A stretch of 64,000 bases of DNA from Streptomyces gossypii (GTDB lineage Bacteria > Actinomycetota > Actinomycetes > Streptomycetales > Streptomycetaceae): the NCBI RefSeq assembly GCF_025165795.1, contig NZ_JAJAGO010000018.1, positions 1 through 64,000 of the forward strand, written 5' to 3'. Every line of letters starts with the position of its first letter. Position 1 is the first letter of the stretch. The notes under the pieces are model-generated. The model was given only the letters and a program-made list of their open reading frames with translations. It searched no databases and had not been told where the DNA came from. The position numbers and the translations under genes were made by a program. Of the stretch, positions 7,295 through 16,264 are shown in pieces.

Positions 7295-9136
7295 TCAGCG
7301 ACCCACCGCGTAGCCCTGGGCGCCGCGGGGGTTGGCGGCGGCGCTGAGGATGCCGGTCTCCGGGTCGCGGGCGACCGCGCAGAGGCGGCCCTCCGACCAG
7401 GGCGGGCCGACCGTGACCCGGTGGCCGCGGCGGCGGAGGCCGTCGATGACCTCCTCCCCGATGCGGGATTCCACCGTGACGCTGCCGGGTCGCATCGCCC
7501 GCGGATAGAAGGAGCCGGGGAAGCTCTCGGTGTGCCAGTTCGGGGCGTCGATGGCGCCCTGGAGGTCCGGGCCGCCGCGCACCGGGGGCCTGCTGGCGAC
7601 GGCGAGCAGGAAGTGCAGCTGCCACTGTTCCTGCTGGTCCCCGCCGGGGGTGCCGAAGGCCAGCACCGGCACGCCGTCGCGCAGCGCCAGCGAGGGCGTG
7701 AGGGTGGTGCGGGGGCGGCGGCCGGGAGTGAGGGAATTGGGCAGGCCGGGCTCCAGCCAGGCCATCTGCAGCCGGGTGCCCAGCGGGAAGCCCAACTCCG
7801 GGACGACGGGGCTGGACTGGAGCCAGCCGCCGCTGGGCGTGGCGCTGACCATGTTCCCCCAGCGGTCGACCACGTCGAGGTGGCAGGTGTCGCCACGGGT
7901 CGATCCGTCCGAGGAGACGGTCGGTTCACCCACGGTCGGTTCGCCGGTGCCCGCGCCGACGGGCCGGTGCGCGTCGGCGGCGGCCTCCCCGGCCGAGCCC
8001 GCCGCGGCGGCCGTGTGCGCGTGCCGGGCCAGCTGTGGCGTACGGCCGCCGGGGCTGCCGGGCCGCAGTTGGTACGAGGCGCCCTCGCCGATGAGTGAGC
8101 GGCGTGCGTGGCTGTAGGTGCCGGACAGGAGCGCGTCCACCGGTACGGCCGCCGCGCCCGCCGCGTCGCCGTACCACGCCTCGCGGTCGGCCATGGCGAG
8201 CTTGGTGCCCTCCACCAGCCGGTGCACGCGCTCGGTGTCGTCCCATGCGGTCCAGTCCGCGGGCAGCAGGGCGAGCTGCTGGAGCAGGCTGGGCCCCTGG
8301 GACCACGGGCCCGCCTTGCAGATCCGCCAGCCGTTCCATGTGTAGCCGACGGGCTCCTCGTAGGTGGCCTCCCAGCGTGCGAGGTCGTCGCCGGTGAGGG
8401 TGGAGCGGTGGCGTTCGCCGCTGGTGTCCATGGCGGGGGTGCCCGCGGTCCGCAGCAGCGCCTCGGCGATGAAGCCCTGCCGCCAGGTGTGCCGCGCCGC
8501 CTCGATCTGCGTCTCGCGGCCCGGTCCGGCCGCCTCGGCCTCCGCGATCAGCCGCCGCCAGGTCCCGGCCAGTGCCGGGTTCCTCAGCAGCGCTCCGGGG
8601 CGCGGTGCGCGTCCGCCGGGCAGATAGACCTCGGCGGAGGCGGTCCATTCGGTTTCGAAGAGTTCCCGTACGGACTCGACGGTCTCCCCCACCCGTTCCA
8701 CGGCCGGGTGGCCGCCCTCGGCGTAGCCGATCGCGTAGGTCAGCACCTGCGCCAGCGTCCTGGTGCCGTAGTCGCGCAGCAGCAGCATCCAGGCGTCGAA
8801 GGCGCCGGGCACGGCCGCCGCCAACGGGCCGGTGCCCGGCACCAGTTCCAGCCCGAGCCCGGTGTAGTGGGCGAGGGTGGCACCGGCCGGGGCGGTGCCC
8901 TGGCCACAGAGCACCCGCACGGGGCGGCCGTCGCCGGGGGCGATCAGGACGGGCACCTCGCCCGCCGGGCCGTTGAGGTGGGGCTCGACGACCTGGAGGA
9001 CGAAACCGGCCGCCACCGCCGCGTCGTACGCGTTGCCGCCGTCCTCCAGCACCGCCATCGCGGTCTGCGAGGCCAGCCAGTGGGTGGTGGAGGCCATGCC
9101 GAAGGTGCCCTGGAGGGTGGGCCGGGTCGTCACCAT
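7295..9136 (-). CDS. gamma-glutamyltransferase family protein, no signal peptide
   Basis: A 613-residue Ntn-hydrolase of the gamma-glutamyltranspeptidase family. The self-cleavage/catalytic threonine is T417 in GDTCHLDVVDRWGN, and the LxFGTPGGD oxyanion segment follows at about 493-500. The N-terminus (MVTTRPTLQGTFGMAST) lacks a signal peptide, unlike the paralogue at 18546, so a cytoplasmic amide- or amine-modifying role is possible. A low-complexity alanine/glycine stretch at about 370-412, with a repeated GEPTV, precedes the cleavage site. It may be monocistronic. The substrate is not readable from sequence. Confidence 0.87.
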   Translation of the reverse strand: MVTTRPTLQGTFGMASTTHWLASQTAMAVLEDGGNAYDAAVAAGFVLQVVEPHLNGPAGEVPVLIAPGDGRPVRVLCGQGTAPAGATLAHYTGLGLELVPGTGPLAAAVPGAFDAWMLLLRDYGTRTLAQVLTYAIGYAEGGHPAVERVGETVESVRELFETEWTASAEVYLPGGRAPRPGALLRNPALAGTWRRLIAEAEAAGPGRETQIEAARHTWRQGFIAEALLRTAGTPAMDTSGERHRSTLTGDDLARWEATYEEPVGYTWNGWRICKAGPWSQGPSLLQQLALLPADWTAWDDTERVHRLVEGTKLAMADREAWYGDAAGAAAVPVDALLSGTYSHARRSLIGEGASYQLRPGSPGGRTPQLARHAHTAAAAGSAGEAAADAHRPVGAGTGEPTVGEPTVSSDGSTRGDTCHLDVVDRWGNMVSATPSGGWLQSSPVVPELGFPLGTRLQMAWLEPGLPNSLTPGRRPRTTLTPSLALRDGVPVLAFGTPGGDQQEQWQLHFLLAVASRPPVRGGPDLQGAIDAPNWHTESFPGSFYPRAMRPGSVTVESRIGEEVIDGLRRRGHRVTVGPPWSEGRLCAVARDPETGILSAAANPRGAQGYAVGR

Positions 9137-9187
9137 GCGCCTGAGGGTATGCCCGGACCCGGTTTGTCGCTGATTTCTTGGCGTGTC

Positions 9188-9799
9188 TCAGTTCCTCAAC
9201 TCCCGTTGATCGCAGCCAGAACTGGCGTGTTGGTTCGTCGGCTGGGAGGCAGGAGTAGCAAGCGCCGTGCGGCACTCGAGCCAGGCGTGAGCACTCAGCG
9301 AATCCTGGAGTCCGGTGAACAGGGCGAGCAGCTGGGGCCCCCACTTGTCACGGAAGGCGGAATCGGCGATGGCGAGATCGAGTTCGTTGGCCGCCGACAG
9401 TTCGGTGAAGTCCCGGCGCAACTGTGGCCCTGGCATGTGGGAGCGGCCGGTGAACCTGTCGTGGAAGGGAGCATCGGCCTTGTTGAGAGCCGGGTACGTT
9501 GCCTTCCGGTCGCATGAGGCGTACAGGTACACGATGGCCTCGGCCTCGGCGCCGATCACCGCTGCAAGGTCATTGCGACGGTCCAGTGGCAGCAGTGCTG
9601 TGGGGAAGCCGTCCGTGCCGTAGAACGCGTGACACAGGCCGGCGAGTTGGAGGGCCGGGCGGGCCTTCCACGTCGTGAGCCGCGCCTGTACGCGCTCGAG
9701 GTGGGTAAGGAGAGTGCCGCCGGGGTGGGCGATGCTTTCTGCACCGAACTCACGCAGCAGGATGACAGCCCGTTCAGTCGTGGCAGGGAGAGCAGGCAC
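9188..9799 (-). CDS. DUF6817-like protein
   Basis: A 203-residue soluble protein starting at GTG 9799. The core has histidines spaced as in HD-type proteins: HPGGTLLTHLERVQARL (about residues 22-38) and then LAGLCHAFYGTDGFPTALL (about 52-70). I associate this pattern with the uncharacterised DUF6817 family. A metal-dependent hydrolase activity is only a guess. It is divergent from the LysR gene at 9980, with the LysR-type half-sites between them, so it is a likely target of that regulator. Confidence 0.65.
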   Translation of the reverse strand: MPALPATTERAVILLREFGAESIAHPGGTLLTHLERVQARLTTWKARPALQLAGLCHAFYGTDGFPTALLPLDRRNDLAAVIGAEAEAIVYLYASCDRKATYPALNKADAPFHDRFTGRSHMPGPQLRRDFTELSAANELDLAIADSAFRDKWGPQLLALFTGLQDSLSAHAWLECRTALATPASQPTNQHASSGCDQRELRN

Positions 9800-9926
9800 A
9801 GTGTCCGTGTCCCGTCGGTAGTGGGTTGGTCGGCACCCGTACAGCGCTTTTAACGGTCCGGATCCGTACGAGGGCGCTGTACGGGTTGCCGCCTGGGCCC
9901 TGCGACGATCTTCTGACACCTCGGTA

Positions 9927-9971
9927 CCCCAGTCAATCCTGGGGATTACTCCATTCACCCCAGGTATAGCT
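9927..9971 (+). promoter_or_regulatory. LysR-type operator and promoter region
   Basis: CCCCAG-N6-CTGGGG (9927-9944) is a perfect inverted repeat, and a third half-site CCCCAGG follows at 9958-9964. TATAGC at 9965-9970 is a plausible -10 for the LysR gene, whose ATG is at 9980. Three half-sites between divergent genes fit autoregulation plus control of the 9188-9799 gene. Confidence 0.5.
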
Positions 9972-9979
9972 TGGGTATT

Positions 9980-10885
9980 ATGACTCTGGATGACCTGCGC
10001 GTGTTCGTCGCCGTGTGCCGGGCGGGAAGCCTCAGCGCCGTGGCCCGTGACTTGTCCTGTACCCAGTCCGCGGTGAGCCAGCACGTCAAGCGTCTGGAGC
10101 GGGAAACGGGCATGAGCCTGTTGGAACGCCAGCCGCGCGGGGTTGTTCCCACAACGGCGGGGCGCATCCTGTGCGATGCCGCCGCCGACGGGATCGCCGG
10201 GCTCGATCTTGCGCTGCGCCGTCTGGGAGACCTCGTGAACGGCGAAAGCGGTTTCGTGCGGATCACGACCGGCGGAACGACCGTCCGGCACTTCATGGCC
10301 GAAGCGATCGTCTCCTTCCGCCGGCGCTACCCGAAGGTGAGCCTGGAGTTCCAGACCGAGACCTCCAGCCGCGGATGCTTCGACGCTCTCCTGGCCGGCA
10401 ACCTCGACCTTGCCTGGATCACCGTCGGCGGCCCAGTGCGCGGCATCGAGCAGCGCCCCGTCGCCGATCTGCCCTGGGTGCTCGCCATGCGGTCCGACGA
10501 TCCGCTCGCGGCCCGGACGCGCATCGACGCCCCCGACCTCACGGGCATCCGCCTCATCCGGCTGCCGCCGAACTCCACCTCCGGCGCCCATTTGGACATC
10601 GTCTTCGCCGAACTGGGGATCCGGACCGGCTCGGACACCAGCGTCGCCGACTGGGACACAGCCCTGCTCCTTGCCGAACTCGGCCTGGGCCACGCTGTCG
10701 TGCCCGCAGTACCGGGTCTCCCGACACCTGGTGACGGCAGCCCCCTGCGCCTCATCCCCATTCCGGCGCTGCCGCCGCTGTCGGTCGGCTGGGCCGTACG
10801 CCGCTGGGACGCCCTCTCCCCGCTCGCTCGGAGCTTCGCCGACGCGGTCGCTGCGAGTTGCCCAAAGACGCACATCACGGGGTGA
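9980..10885 (+). CDS. LysR-family transcriptional regulator
   Basis: A 301-residue LysR regulator. The winged HTH spans about residues 1-60 (MTLDDLRVFVAVCRAGSLSA, then CTQSAVSQHVKRLERETG), followed by the substrate-binding domain from about 90 to 290. The ATG at 9980 is preferred over TTG 9971 because the family usually starts just before the LxxLRVF helix. The effector is unknown. The divergent DUF6817-like gene is the probable partner. Confidence 0.92.
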   Translation: MTLDDLRVFVAVCRAGSLSAVARDLSCTQSAVSQHVKRLERETGMSLLERQPRGVVPTTAGRILCDAAADGIAGLDLALRRLGDLVNGESGFVRITTGGTTVRHFMAEAIVSFRRRYPKVSLEFQTETSSRGCFDALLAGNLDLAWITVGGPVRGIEQRPVADLPWVLAMRSDDPLAARTRIDAPDLTGIRLIRLPPNSTSGAHLDIVFAELGIRTGSDTSVADWDTALLLAELGLGHAVVPAVPGLPTPGDGSPLRLIPIPALPPLSVGWAVRRWDALSPLARSFADAVAASCPKTHITG

Positions 10886-11139
10886 GCACTATCCGCAGGA
10901 GCGGTACGGGCTGACAGCCGCGCCGGGTAGCCGCATGTAGATCAGGGCCGCTTTCAACAAGCTGGACTTGACAAACGCCATTGCCATAGGACGGGAAAGC
11001 AAGAGCGTTCGTGATCGGGCGCAGCTCTGGCCCGAACGAGTCGGTCGCGCCCCCCTGGAACCAGCAGATGGACCCGCACTGACCCCACTGAGTCGGTTGG
11101 GGGGGGGCGGGAAGAAGCCGCCGAGTTACCGTGGTCCCC
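10886..11139. other. intergenic region with G9 tract before lipoate ligase
   Basis: About 250 bp without a convincing gene. TTGACA at 10968-10973 has no good -10 partner. A run of nine G residues at 11099-11107 lies about 30 bp before the ATG at 11140. Nothing else is recognised. Confidence 0.4.
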
Positions 11140-12192
11140 ATGCACGGTGAATACAAAGTCCCCGGTGGGAAGCTCGTCGTGGTGGACTGCGAGGTCCAGG
11201 ACGGCGTGCTGCGGAACGTACAGGTCGCCGGTGACTTCTTCCTGGAGCCGGACGAGGCGCTCGCGCTGATCGACCAGGGGCTGGAGGGCGCGCCCGCCGA
11301 GGCGGACGCAGGGCAGCTGGCCGCCCGTATCCGCGCGACGCTGCCGGAGGGCACCGTGATGTTCGGCTTCTCGGCCGACGCGGTGGGCATCGCCGTGCGC
11401 CGGGCCCTCGCCGAGGCGACCGACTGGACGGACTACGACTGGCAGCTGATCCACGAGGGGCCGCAGTCGCCCGCCCTGCACATGGCGCTCGACCAGGTGC
11501 TGACCGAGCAGGTCGCAGCCGGGCTGCGGCCACCGGTGCTGCGGGTCTGGGAGTGGGCCTCCCCCGCCGTGATCATCGGCAGCTTCCAGTCGCTGCGCAA
11601 CGAGGTGGACCCGGAGGGCGCCGAGCGGCACGGCATCGAGGTGGTGCGCCGGATCAGCGGCGGCGGCGCGATGTTCGTCGAGCCGGGGAACACGATCACC
11701 TACTCCCTGTGTGTGCCCGATTCGCTCGTCCACGGGCTGTCCTTCGCCGACAGCTACGCCTATCTGGACGACTGGGTGCTGGGCGCGCTCGCCGACATGG
11801 GCGTCCAGGCCTGGTACCAGCCGCTCAACGACATCGCCTCACCCGGGGGCAAGATCGCGGGCGCCGCACAGAAGCGCCTTGCCGGGTCCGGCGCCGTGCT
11901 GCACCACGTGACGATGGCGTACGACATCGACGCCGACAAGATGGTCGAGGTGCTGCGCATCGGCAAGGAGAAGCTCTCCGACAAGGGGACGGCCAGCGCC
12001 CGCAAGCGGGTCGATCCGCTGCGCCGCCAGACCGGGCTGGCACGCACCGAGGTCATCGACCGCATGATCGCCTCCTTCCGCAACCGCTACGGCCTCACCC
12101 TGGACGGCCTCACAGAGCAGGAGATGCGGCGGGCGCGTGAGCTGGCCGCGACGAAGTTCAGCTCACCGGAGTGGACGGCCCGGGTGCCTTGA
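11140..12192 (+). CDS. lipoate-protein ligase A family protein with N-terminal accessory domain
   Basis: A 350-residue protein. Residues about 1-85 resemble the small lipoate-ligase C-terminal domain, here placed first (HGEYKVPGGKLVVVDCEVQDG). Residues about 105-350 form the BPL/LplA catalytic domain with RRISGGGAMF and the adenylate-binding lysine segment GGKIAGAAQKR. It probably attaches lipoate or octanoate to E2/H proteins. The ATG at 11140 is chosen; GTG 11131 is three codons upstream. The last 35 bp overlap the convergent permease gene. Confidence 0.85.
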   Translation: MHGEYKVPGGKLVVVDCEVQDGVLRNVQVAGDFFLEPDEALALIDQGLEGAPAEADAGQLAARIRATLPEGTVMFGFSADAVGIAVRRALAEATDWTDYDWQLIHEGPQSPALHMALDQVLTEQVAAGLRPPVLRVWEWASPAVIIGSFQSLRNEVDPEGAERHGIEVVRRISGGGAMFVEPGNTITYSLCVPDSLVHGLSFADSYAYLDDWVLGALADMGVQAWYQPLNDIASPGGKIAGAAQKRLAGSGAVLHHVTMAYDIDADKMVEVLRIGKEKLSDKGTASARKRVDPLRRQTGLARTEVIDRMIASFRNRYGLTLDGLTEQEMRRARELAATKFSSPEWTARVP

Positions 12193-13762
12193 GCGCGCCG
12201 TCGCGAGGCGGAAGCCGGGGACCGGGCGGGGGCGGGCTGACCCGCATCAGCAGCACGTAGAGCAGCAGGGAGCTTGCCATTCCGACGGCCCAGCTGTAGT
12301 CGGCGAGCGGCTGGAGGAAGGGGATCAGGCCGTCGGCGGGGAAGGGGCCCTGGCCCGGTTTCGAGTACGAGCCTCCCACCGCGAGGACGCCGCCCACGCC
12401 GAATGCGGCCAGGGCGCGCCAGTTCCAGCCGGAGTCGTACCAGTAGAGGCCGCCCCGGCGGTACAGGTCGGCCAGGTCCAGGTGGGTGCGGCGCACCAGC
12501 CAGTAGTCGGCTATCAGGATTCCGGCGACGGTGCCCAGCAGCCCGCCGACGGTGCCGAGCCAGGTGAAGATGTAGACGCTCGGGTTCTCGATCAGCTTCC
12601 AGGGGAAGATGAGCACGCCGATGGTGCAGGCCAGCAGGGCACCGGTGCGGAAACTGATGAGCCGGGGCGCGAGGTTGGACAGGTCGTATGCCGGGCTTAC
12701 CAGGTTGGCGGCGATGTTGGTGGAGAGCGTCGCCATCAGGACCACCAGAAGTGCGAAGAGGACGCCGACCGTGCTGTCCATGCGGGCGGCGAGTTCGCTG
12801 GGGTCCCACACGGGCTCGCCGTAGACGGCCTGGGAGCCGGAGGTGACCAGCACGGACAGCAGGGCGAACGCGGCCATGGTGGTGGGCAGCCCGAGCGTCT
12901 GGCCCCGGACCTGGGCGCGCTGGCCGGCACCGAAGCGGGTGAAGTCGGGGATGTTCAGGGCGAGGGTGGACCAGAAGCCGATCATGCCCATCAGGGCCGG
13001 GAAGAAGACCGGCCAGAAGTCGGCACCCCAGCCCAGCTGGGACGGCTGGTCCAGCAGCGGGCCGAAGCCGCCCGCCTTGTCGGCGATCCAGACGAGCAGG
13101 GCGAGGGCGCCCGCGAGCATCAGCGGGGCGGCCCAGTTCTCCAGGCGCCGGACGGCGTCCATACCGCGCAGGATGACGGCGATCTCGATGAGGAAGAAGG
13201 CCAGGAAGGACAGCCACTGGGTCACCGGGTAGCCCATGAATCCGGCCGGGTCCACCCACCAGTCCGCGCCGTCCAGGACCTTCCCGAGGAGGAAGTAGAT
13301 CGACTGCCCGCCGATCCAGGTCTGGATGCCGAACCACGCGCAGGCGACCAGTCCCCGCAGCAGGGCGGGCAGATTGGCACCGACGACGCCGAAGGAGGCA
13401 CGGGCCAGGACCGGGAAGGGTATGCCGTACTTCGGCCCGGCGTGCCCGGTGAGCAGCATCGGGAAGAGCACGATCACATTGGCCAGGGCGATGGTGAGGA
13501 CCGCCTGTTTCCAGTCCATGCCGAGCGCGACCAGCCCGGAGGCCAGGGTCCAGGAGGGGATGTTCACGGCCATGCCGACCCACAGCGCGGCGAAGTTGTA
13601 GGTGGTCCAGCGGCGTTCGGCCAGTGGTACGGGGTGGAGGTCGGCGTTGTCGTAGCGGCTGTCGGCGGGTATCGCGCCGTCGGGCAGCTCGACCCGGCCG
13701 TCCGGGCGGGTGGCCTGCTGGAAGCTGCCGGAGCCCGGGGAGCCGGGTGCGGTGTCGGTCAT
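12158..13762 (-). CDS. NCS1-family nucleobase/hydantoin permease
   Basis: A 534-residue integral membrane protein of the nucleobase:cation symporter-1 family, with about twelve hydrophobic segments. Family blocks include NFAALWVGMAVNIPSWTLAS after a soluble N-terminus, the PVLARASFG helix and WFGIQTWIGG. The ATG at 13762 follows GAGGTG. It ends the pyrimidine-degradation operon, 58 bp after the LLM gene, so uracil, dihydrouracil or a hydantoin is the likely substrate (inference from context). Its C-terminus overlaps the convergent lipoate ligase gene by 35 bp. Confidence 0.9.
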   Translation of the reverse strand: MTDTAPGSPGSGSFQQATRPDGRVELPDGAIPADSRYDNADLHPVPLAERRWTTYNFAALWVGMAVNIPSWTLASGLVALGMDWKQAVLTIALANVIVLFPMLLTGHAGPKYGIPFPVLARASFGVVGANLPALLRGLVACAWFGIQTWIGGQSIYFLLGKVLDGADWWVDPAGFMGYPVTQWLSFLAFFLIEIAVILRGMDAVRRLENWAAPLMLAGALALLVWIADKAGGFGPLLDQPSQLGWGADFWPVFFPALMGMIGFWSTLALNIPDFTRFGAGQRAQVRGQTLGLPTTMAAFALLSVLVTSGSQAVYGEPVWDPSELAARMDSTVGVLFALLVVLMATLSTNIAANLVSPAYDLSNLAPRLISFRTGALLACTIGVLIFPWKLIENPSVYIFTWLGTVGGLLGTVAGILIADYWLVRRTHLDLADLYRRGGLYWYDSGWNWRALAAFGVGGVLAVGGSYSKPGQGPFPADGLIPFLQPLADYSWAVGMASSLLLYVLLMRVSPPPPGPRLPPRDGALKAPGPSTPVS

Positions 13763-13820
13763 CGGGCACCTCAGAGTCTGTCGGGTGACCCCCGGGTTCG
13801 GGTGGGCGGCGCAGTCGGGC

Positions 13821-14849
13821 TCAGCGTTGGAGGGCGGGGATGATGTCCGATCCGTAGGCGTCGATCGTGTGTTCCTTCGCGTCGTGCATGGCGTAGAGCG
13901 CGAACTGGTCGACGCCCAGCGCCCGCAGGGCCCGCAGCTTCTCGATGTGGGCCTCGGCGGGCCCCAGCAGGCAGAAGCGGTCCACGATCTCGTCGGGTAC
14001 GAAGGCGGTGTCCGGGTTGCCCGCACGCCCGTGGTGGGCGTAGTCGTAGCCCTGCCGGGCGGCGATGTAGGAGGTGAGGGCGGCCGGTACGAGTGCGGTG
14101 TCGGTGCCGTAGCGGGAGACCAGGTCGGCGACGTGGTTGCCGACCATCCCGCCGAACCACCGGCACTGCTCGCGGGCGTGCGCGAGCCCCTCCGGAGTGT
14201 CCTCGCTGATGTACGCCGGTGCCGCCACGCAGACGGTGATCTCGCCGGGGTCGCGGCCCGCCTGGGCGGCGGCCATCCGGACGGCCTTGACCATCCACTC
14301 GGTCAGATACGGGTCGGCGAGCTGGAGGATGAAGCCGTCCGCCTCCCGCCCGGCCATGGCCAGCGCCTTGGGGCCGTACGCCGCCATCCAGACGGGCAGC
14401 TTGCCGTCCCGGACCCAGGGGAGGCGCAGCGGGGTGCCGTCCACCACCGCCTCCCGGCCCTCGGCCAGATCGCGGATGACGGACATGGCCTCGCTCAGCC
14501 GGGCCAGCGTGTTGGGTTTGCGCCCGGCGACGCGCATGGCGGAGTCGCCGCGCCCGATGCCGCACACGGTGCGGTTGCCGTACATCTCGTTGAGGGTGGC
14601 GAAGGTGGAGGCGGTGACCTCCCAGGTGCGGGTGCCCGGGTTGGTGACCATGGGACCGACGATGAGCCGCTGGGTATGGGCCAGGATGCGGCTGTGGATG
14701 ACGTAGGGCTCCTGCCAGAGCACCGACGAGTCGAACGTCCAGCCGTAGCGGAAGCCGTTGCGTTCGGCGCGGCGCATCAAGCCGACGGTGGCGGCGCCGG
14801 GCGGGTCGGTCTGCAGGACGAGGCCGAAGTCCAGGATGCCCTGGGTCAT
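13821..14849 (-). CDS. LLM-class F420-type oxidoreductase (TIGR03842-like)
   Basis: A 342-residue luciferase-like TIM-barrel protein that probably uses F420 or FMN. It opens with ILDFGLVLQTDPP and has the family segments VGPMVTNPGTRTWEV, CGIGRGDSAMRVAGRKP, LPVWMAAYGPKALAMAG and DGFILQ. Its ATG overlaps the dihydropyrimidinase stop (ATGA), so it is a true operon member. TIGR03842-type proteins often sit in hydantoin/pyrimidine loci. The reaction is unproven. Because no PreT/PreA-type dihydropyrimidine dehydrogenase is seen here, a role in pyrimidine reduction is worth testing. Confidence 0.85.
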   Translation of the reverse strand: MTQGILDFGLVLQTDPPGAATVGLMRRAERNGFRYGWTFDSSVLWQEPYVIHSRILAHTQRLIVGPMVTNPGTRTWEVTASTFATLNEMYGNRTVCGIGRGDSAMRVAGRKPNTLARLSEAMSVIRDLAEGREAVVDGTPLRLPWVRDGKLPVWMAAYGPKALAMAGREADGFILQLADPYLTEWMVKAVRMAAAQAGRDPGEITVCVAAPAYISEDTPEGLAHAREQCRWFGGMVGNHVADLVSRYGTDTALVPAALTSYIAARQGYDYAHHGRAGNPDTAFVPDEIVDRFCLLGPAEAHIEKLRALRALGVDQFALYAMHDAKEHTIDAYGSDIIPALQR

Positions 14850-16264
14850 GGTCTGCCGCTCCCGTGGTCGAGGTACTGGCAGAGGCCGCGCGGGATGTAC
14901 TGCCCGTGGCCGGCGCGGCCGGTGTAGGTGTGCCGGTCGATGACCTTCTCGCCGCGCGAGAGCACGGTCTCCACCCGGCCGGTCATCCGCTTGCCCTCGT
15001 AGACGGAGTAGTCGACGTTCATGTGGTGGGTCTCGGCCGAGAGGGTGTGTCCGGCGGCCGGATCGTAGATCACCACGTCGGCGTCCGATCCGGGAGCGAT
15101 CGTGCCCTTCTTCGGGTAGAGGCCGAACATCCGCGCGGGTGCGGCGGCGGCGAGTTCGATCCAGCGGCGGCGGCCGATGTGCCCTTCCACCACCGCCTCG
15201 TGGAGCAGGTCCATGCGGTGCTCGATGCCGGGCAGACCGTTCGGGATCTTGGAGAAGTCGCCGCGCCCCAGTTCCTTCTGGCCGGTGAAGCAGAACGGGC
15301 AGTGGTCGGTGGAGACGACCTGGAGGTCGTTCGTACGCAGCCCGCGCCACAGGGCCGCCTGGTGCTCGCGCGGCCTCAGCGGCGTGGAGCACACGTACTT
15401 GGCGCCCTCGAAGTCCGGCTCGGCGAGATTGTCCGTCGACAGGAAGAGGTACTGGGGGCACGTCTCGCCGAAGACCGGCAGGCCCTTGTCGCGGGCGGCG
15501 GCCAGCTCGGCCACGGCCTCCTCCGCGGAGACGTGGACGACGTACAGGGGCGATCCGGCGACCCTGGCGAGCTGGATGGCCCGGTGGGTGGCCTCGGCCT
15601 CCAGCAGCACCTTGCGGACTTCGCCGTGGTAGCGCGGGTCGGTGCGCCCGGCGGCGAGGGCCTGCTCGACCAGGACGTCGATGGCGATGCCGTTCTCGGC
15701 GTGGATCATGGTCAGCGCGCCGTTGGCGGCGGTGCGCTGCATGGCGCGCAGGATCTGCCCGTCGTCGCTGTAGACGACGCCGGGGTAGGCCATGAACAGC
15801 TTGAAGGAGGTGATGCCCTCCTCGACCAGCAGGTCCATCTCCTTGAGGGTGCCTTCGTTGACGTCCGAGAGGATCATGTGGAAGGCGTAGTCGACGGCGC
15901 ACTGGGCGTCGGCCTTCGCGTGCCACCGGTCCAAACCCTCGCGCAGGGCGTGCCCGCGGGCCTGCACGGCGAAGTCGACGATCGTCGTGGTGCCGCCCCA
16001 GGCCGCCGCGCGGGTGCCGGTCTCGAAGGTGTCGGAGGAGAAGGTGCCGCCGAAGGGGAAGTCCAGGTGGGTGTGCGCGTCGACGCCGCCCGGGATCACG
16101 TACTTCCCGGTGGCGTCGAGGGTGCGCTCGACGGTCCAGCCGTCCGCGTACGCGCTGCCGTGGGTGGCGAGCGCCGCGATGCGGCCGTTCTCGATGAGGA
16201 CGTCGGCGTGCAGTTCGTCGGCGGCGGTGATCACGAGGCCGCCCCGGATCGCTGTACGGCTCAC
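14846..16264 (-). CDS. hydA: dihydropyrimidinase (D-hydantoinase)
   Basis: A 472-residue metal-dependent amidohydrolase that opens the dihydrouracil/dihydrothymine ring to N-carbamoyl-beta-alanine or its methyl analogue. Metal ligands are visible: HTH (64-66), the lysine to be carboxylated K155 in SFKLFMAYPG, H188 in MIHAEN, a later VVHVSAEEA histidine and the STDHCPF aspartate segment. The GTG at 16264 overlaps the aminotransferase stop (GTGA). It lies in an operon with beta-ureidopropionase and an aminotransferase, which supports a pyrimidine rather than a hydantoin role. Confidence 0.94.
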   Translation of the reverse strand: MSRTAIRGGLVITAADELHADVLIENGRIAALATHGSAYADGWTVERTLDATGKYVIPGGVDAHTHLDFPFGGTFSSDTFETGTRAAAWGGTTTIVDFAVQARGHALREGLDRWHAKADAQCAVDYAFHMILSDVNEGTLKEMDLLVEEGITSFKLFMAYPGVVYSDDGQILRAMQRTAANGALTMIHAENGIAIDVLVEQALAAGRTDPRYHGEVRKVLLEAEATHRAIQLARVAGSPLYVVHVSAEEAVAELAAARDKGLPVFGETCPQYLFLSTDNLAEPDFEGAKYVCSTPLRPREHQAALWRGLRTNDLQVVSTDHCPFCFTGQKELGRGDFSKIPNGLPGIEHRMDLLHEAVVEGHIGRRRWIELAAAAPARMFGLYPKKGTIAPGSDADVVIYDPAAGHTLSAETHHMNVDYSVYEGKRMTGRVETVLSRGEKVIDRHTYTGRAGHGQYIPRGLCQYLDHGSGRP

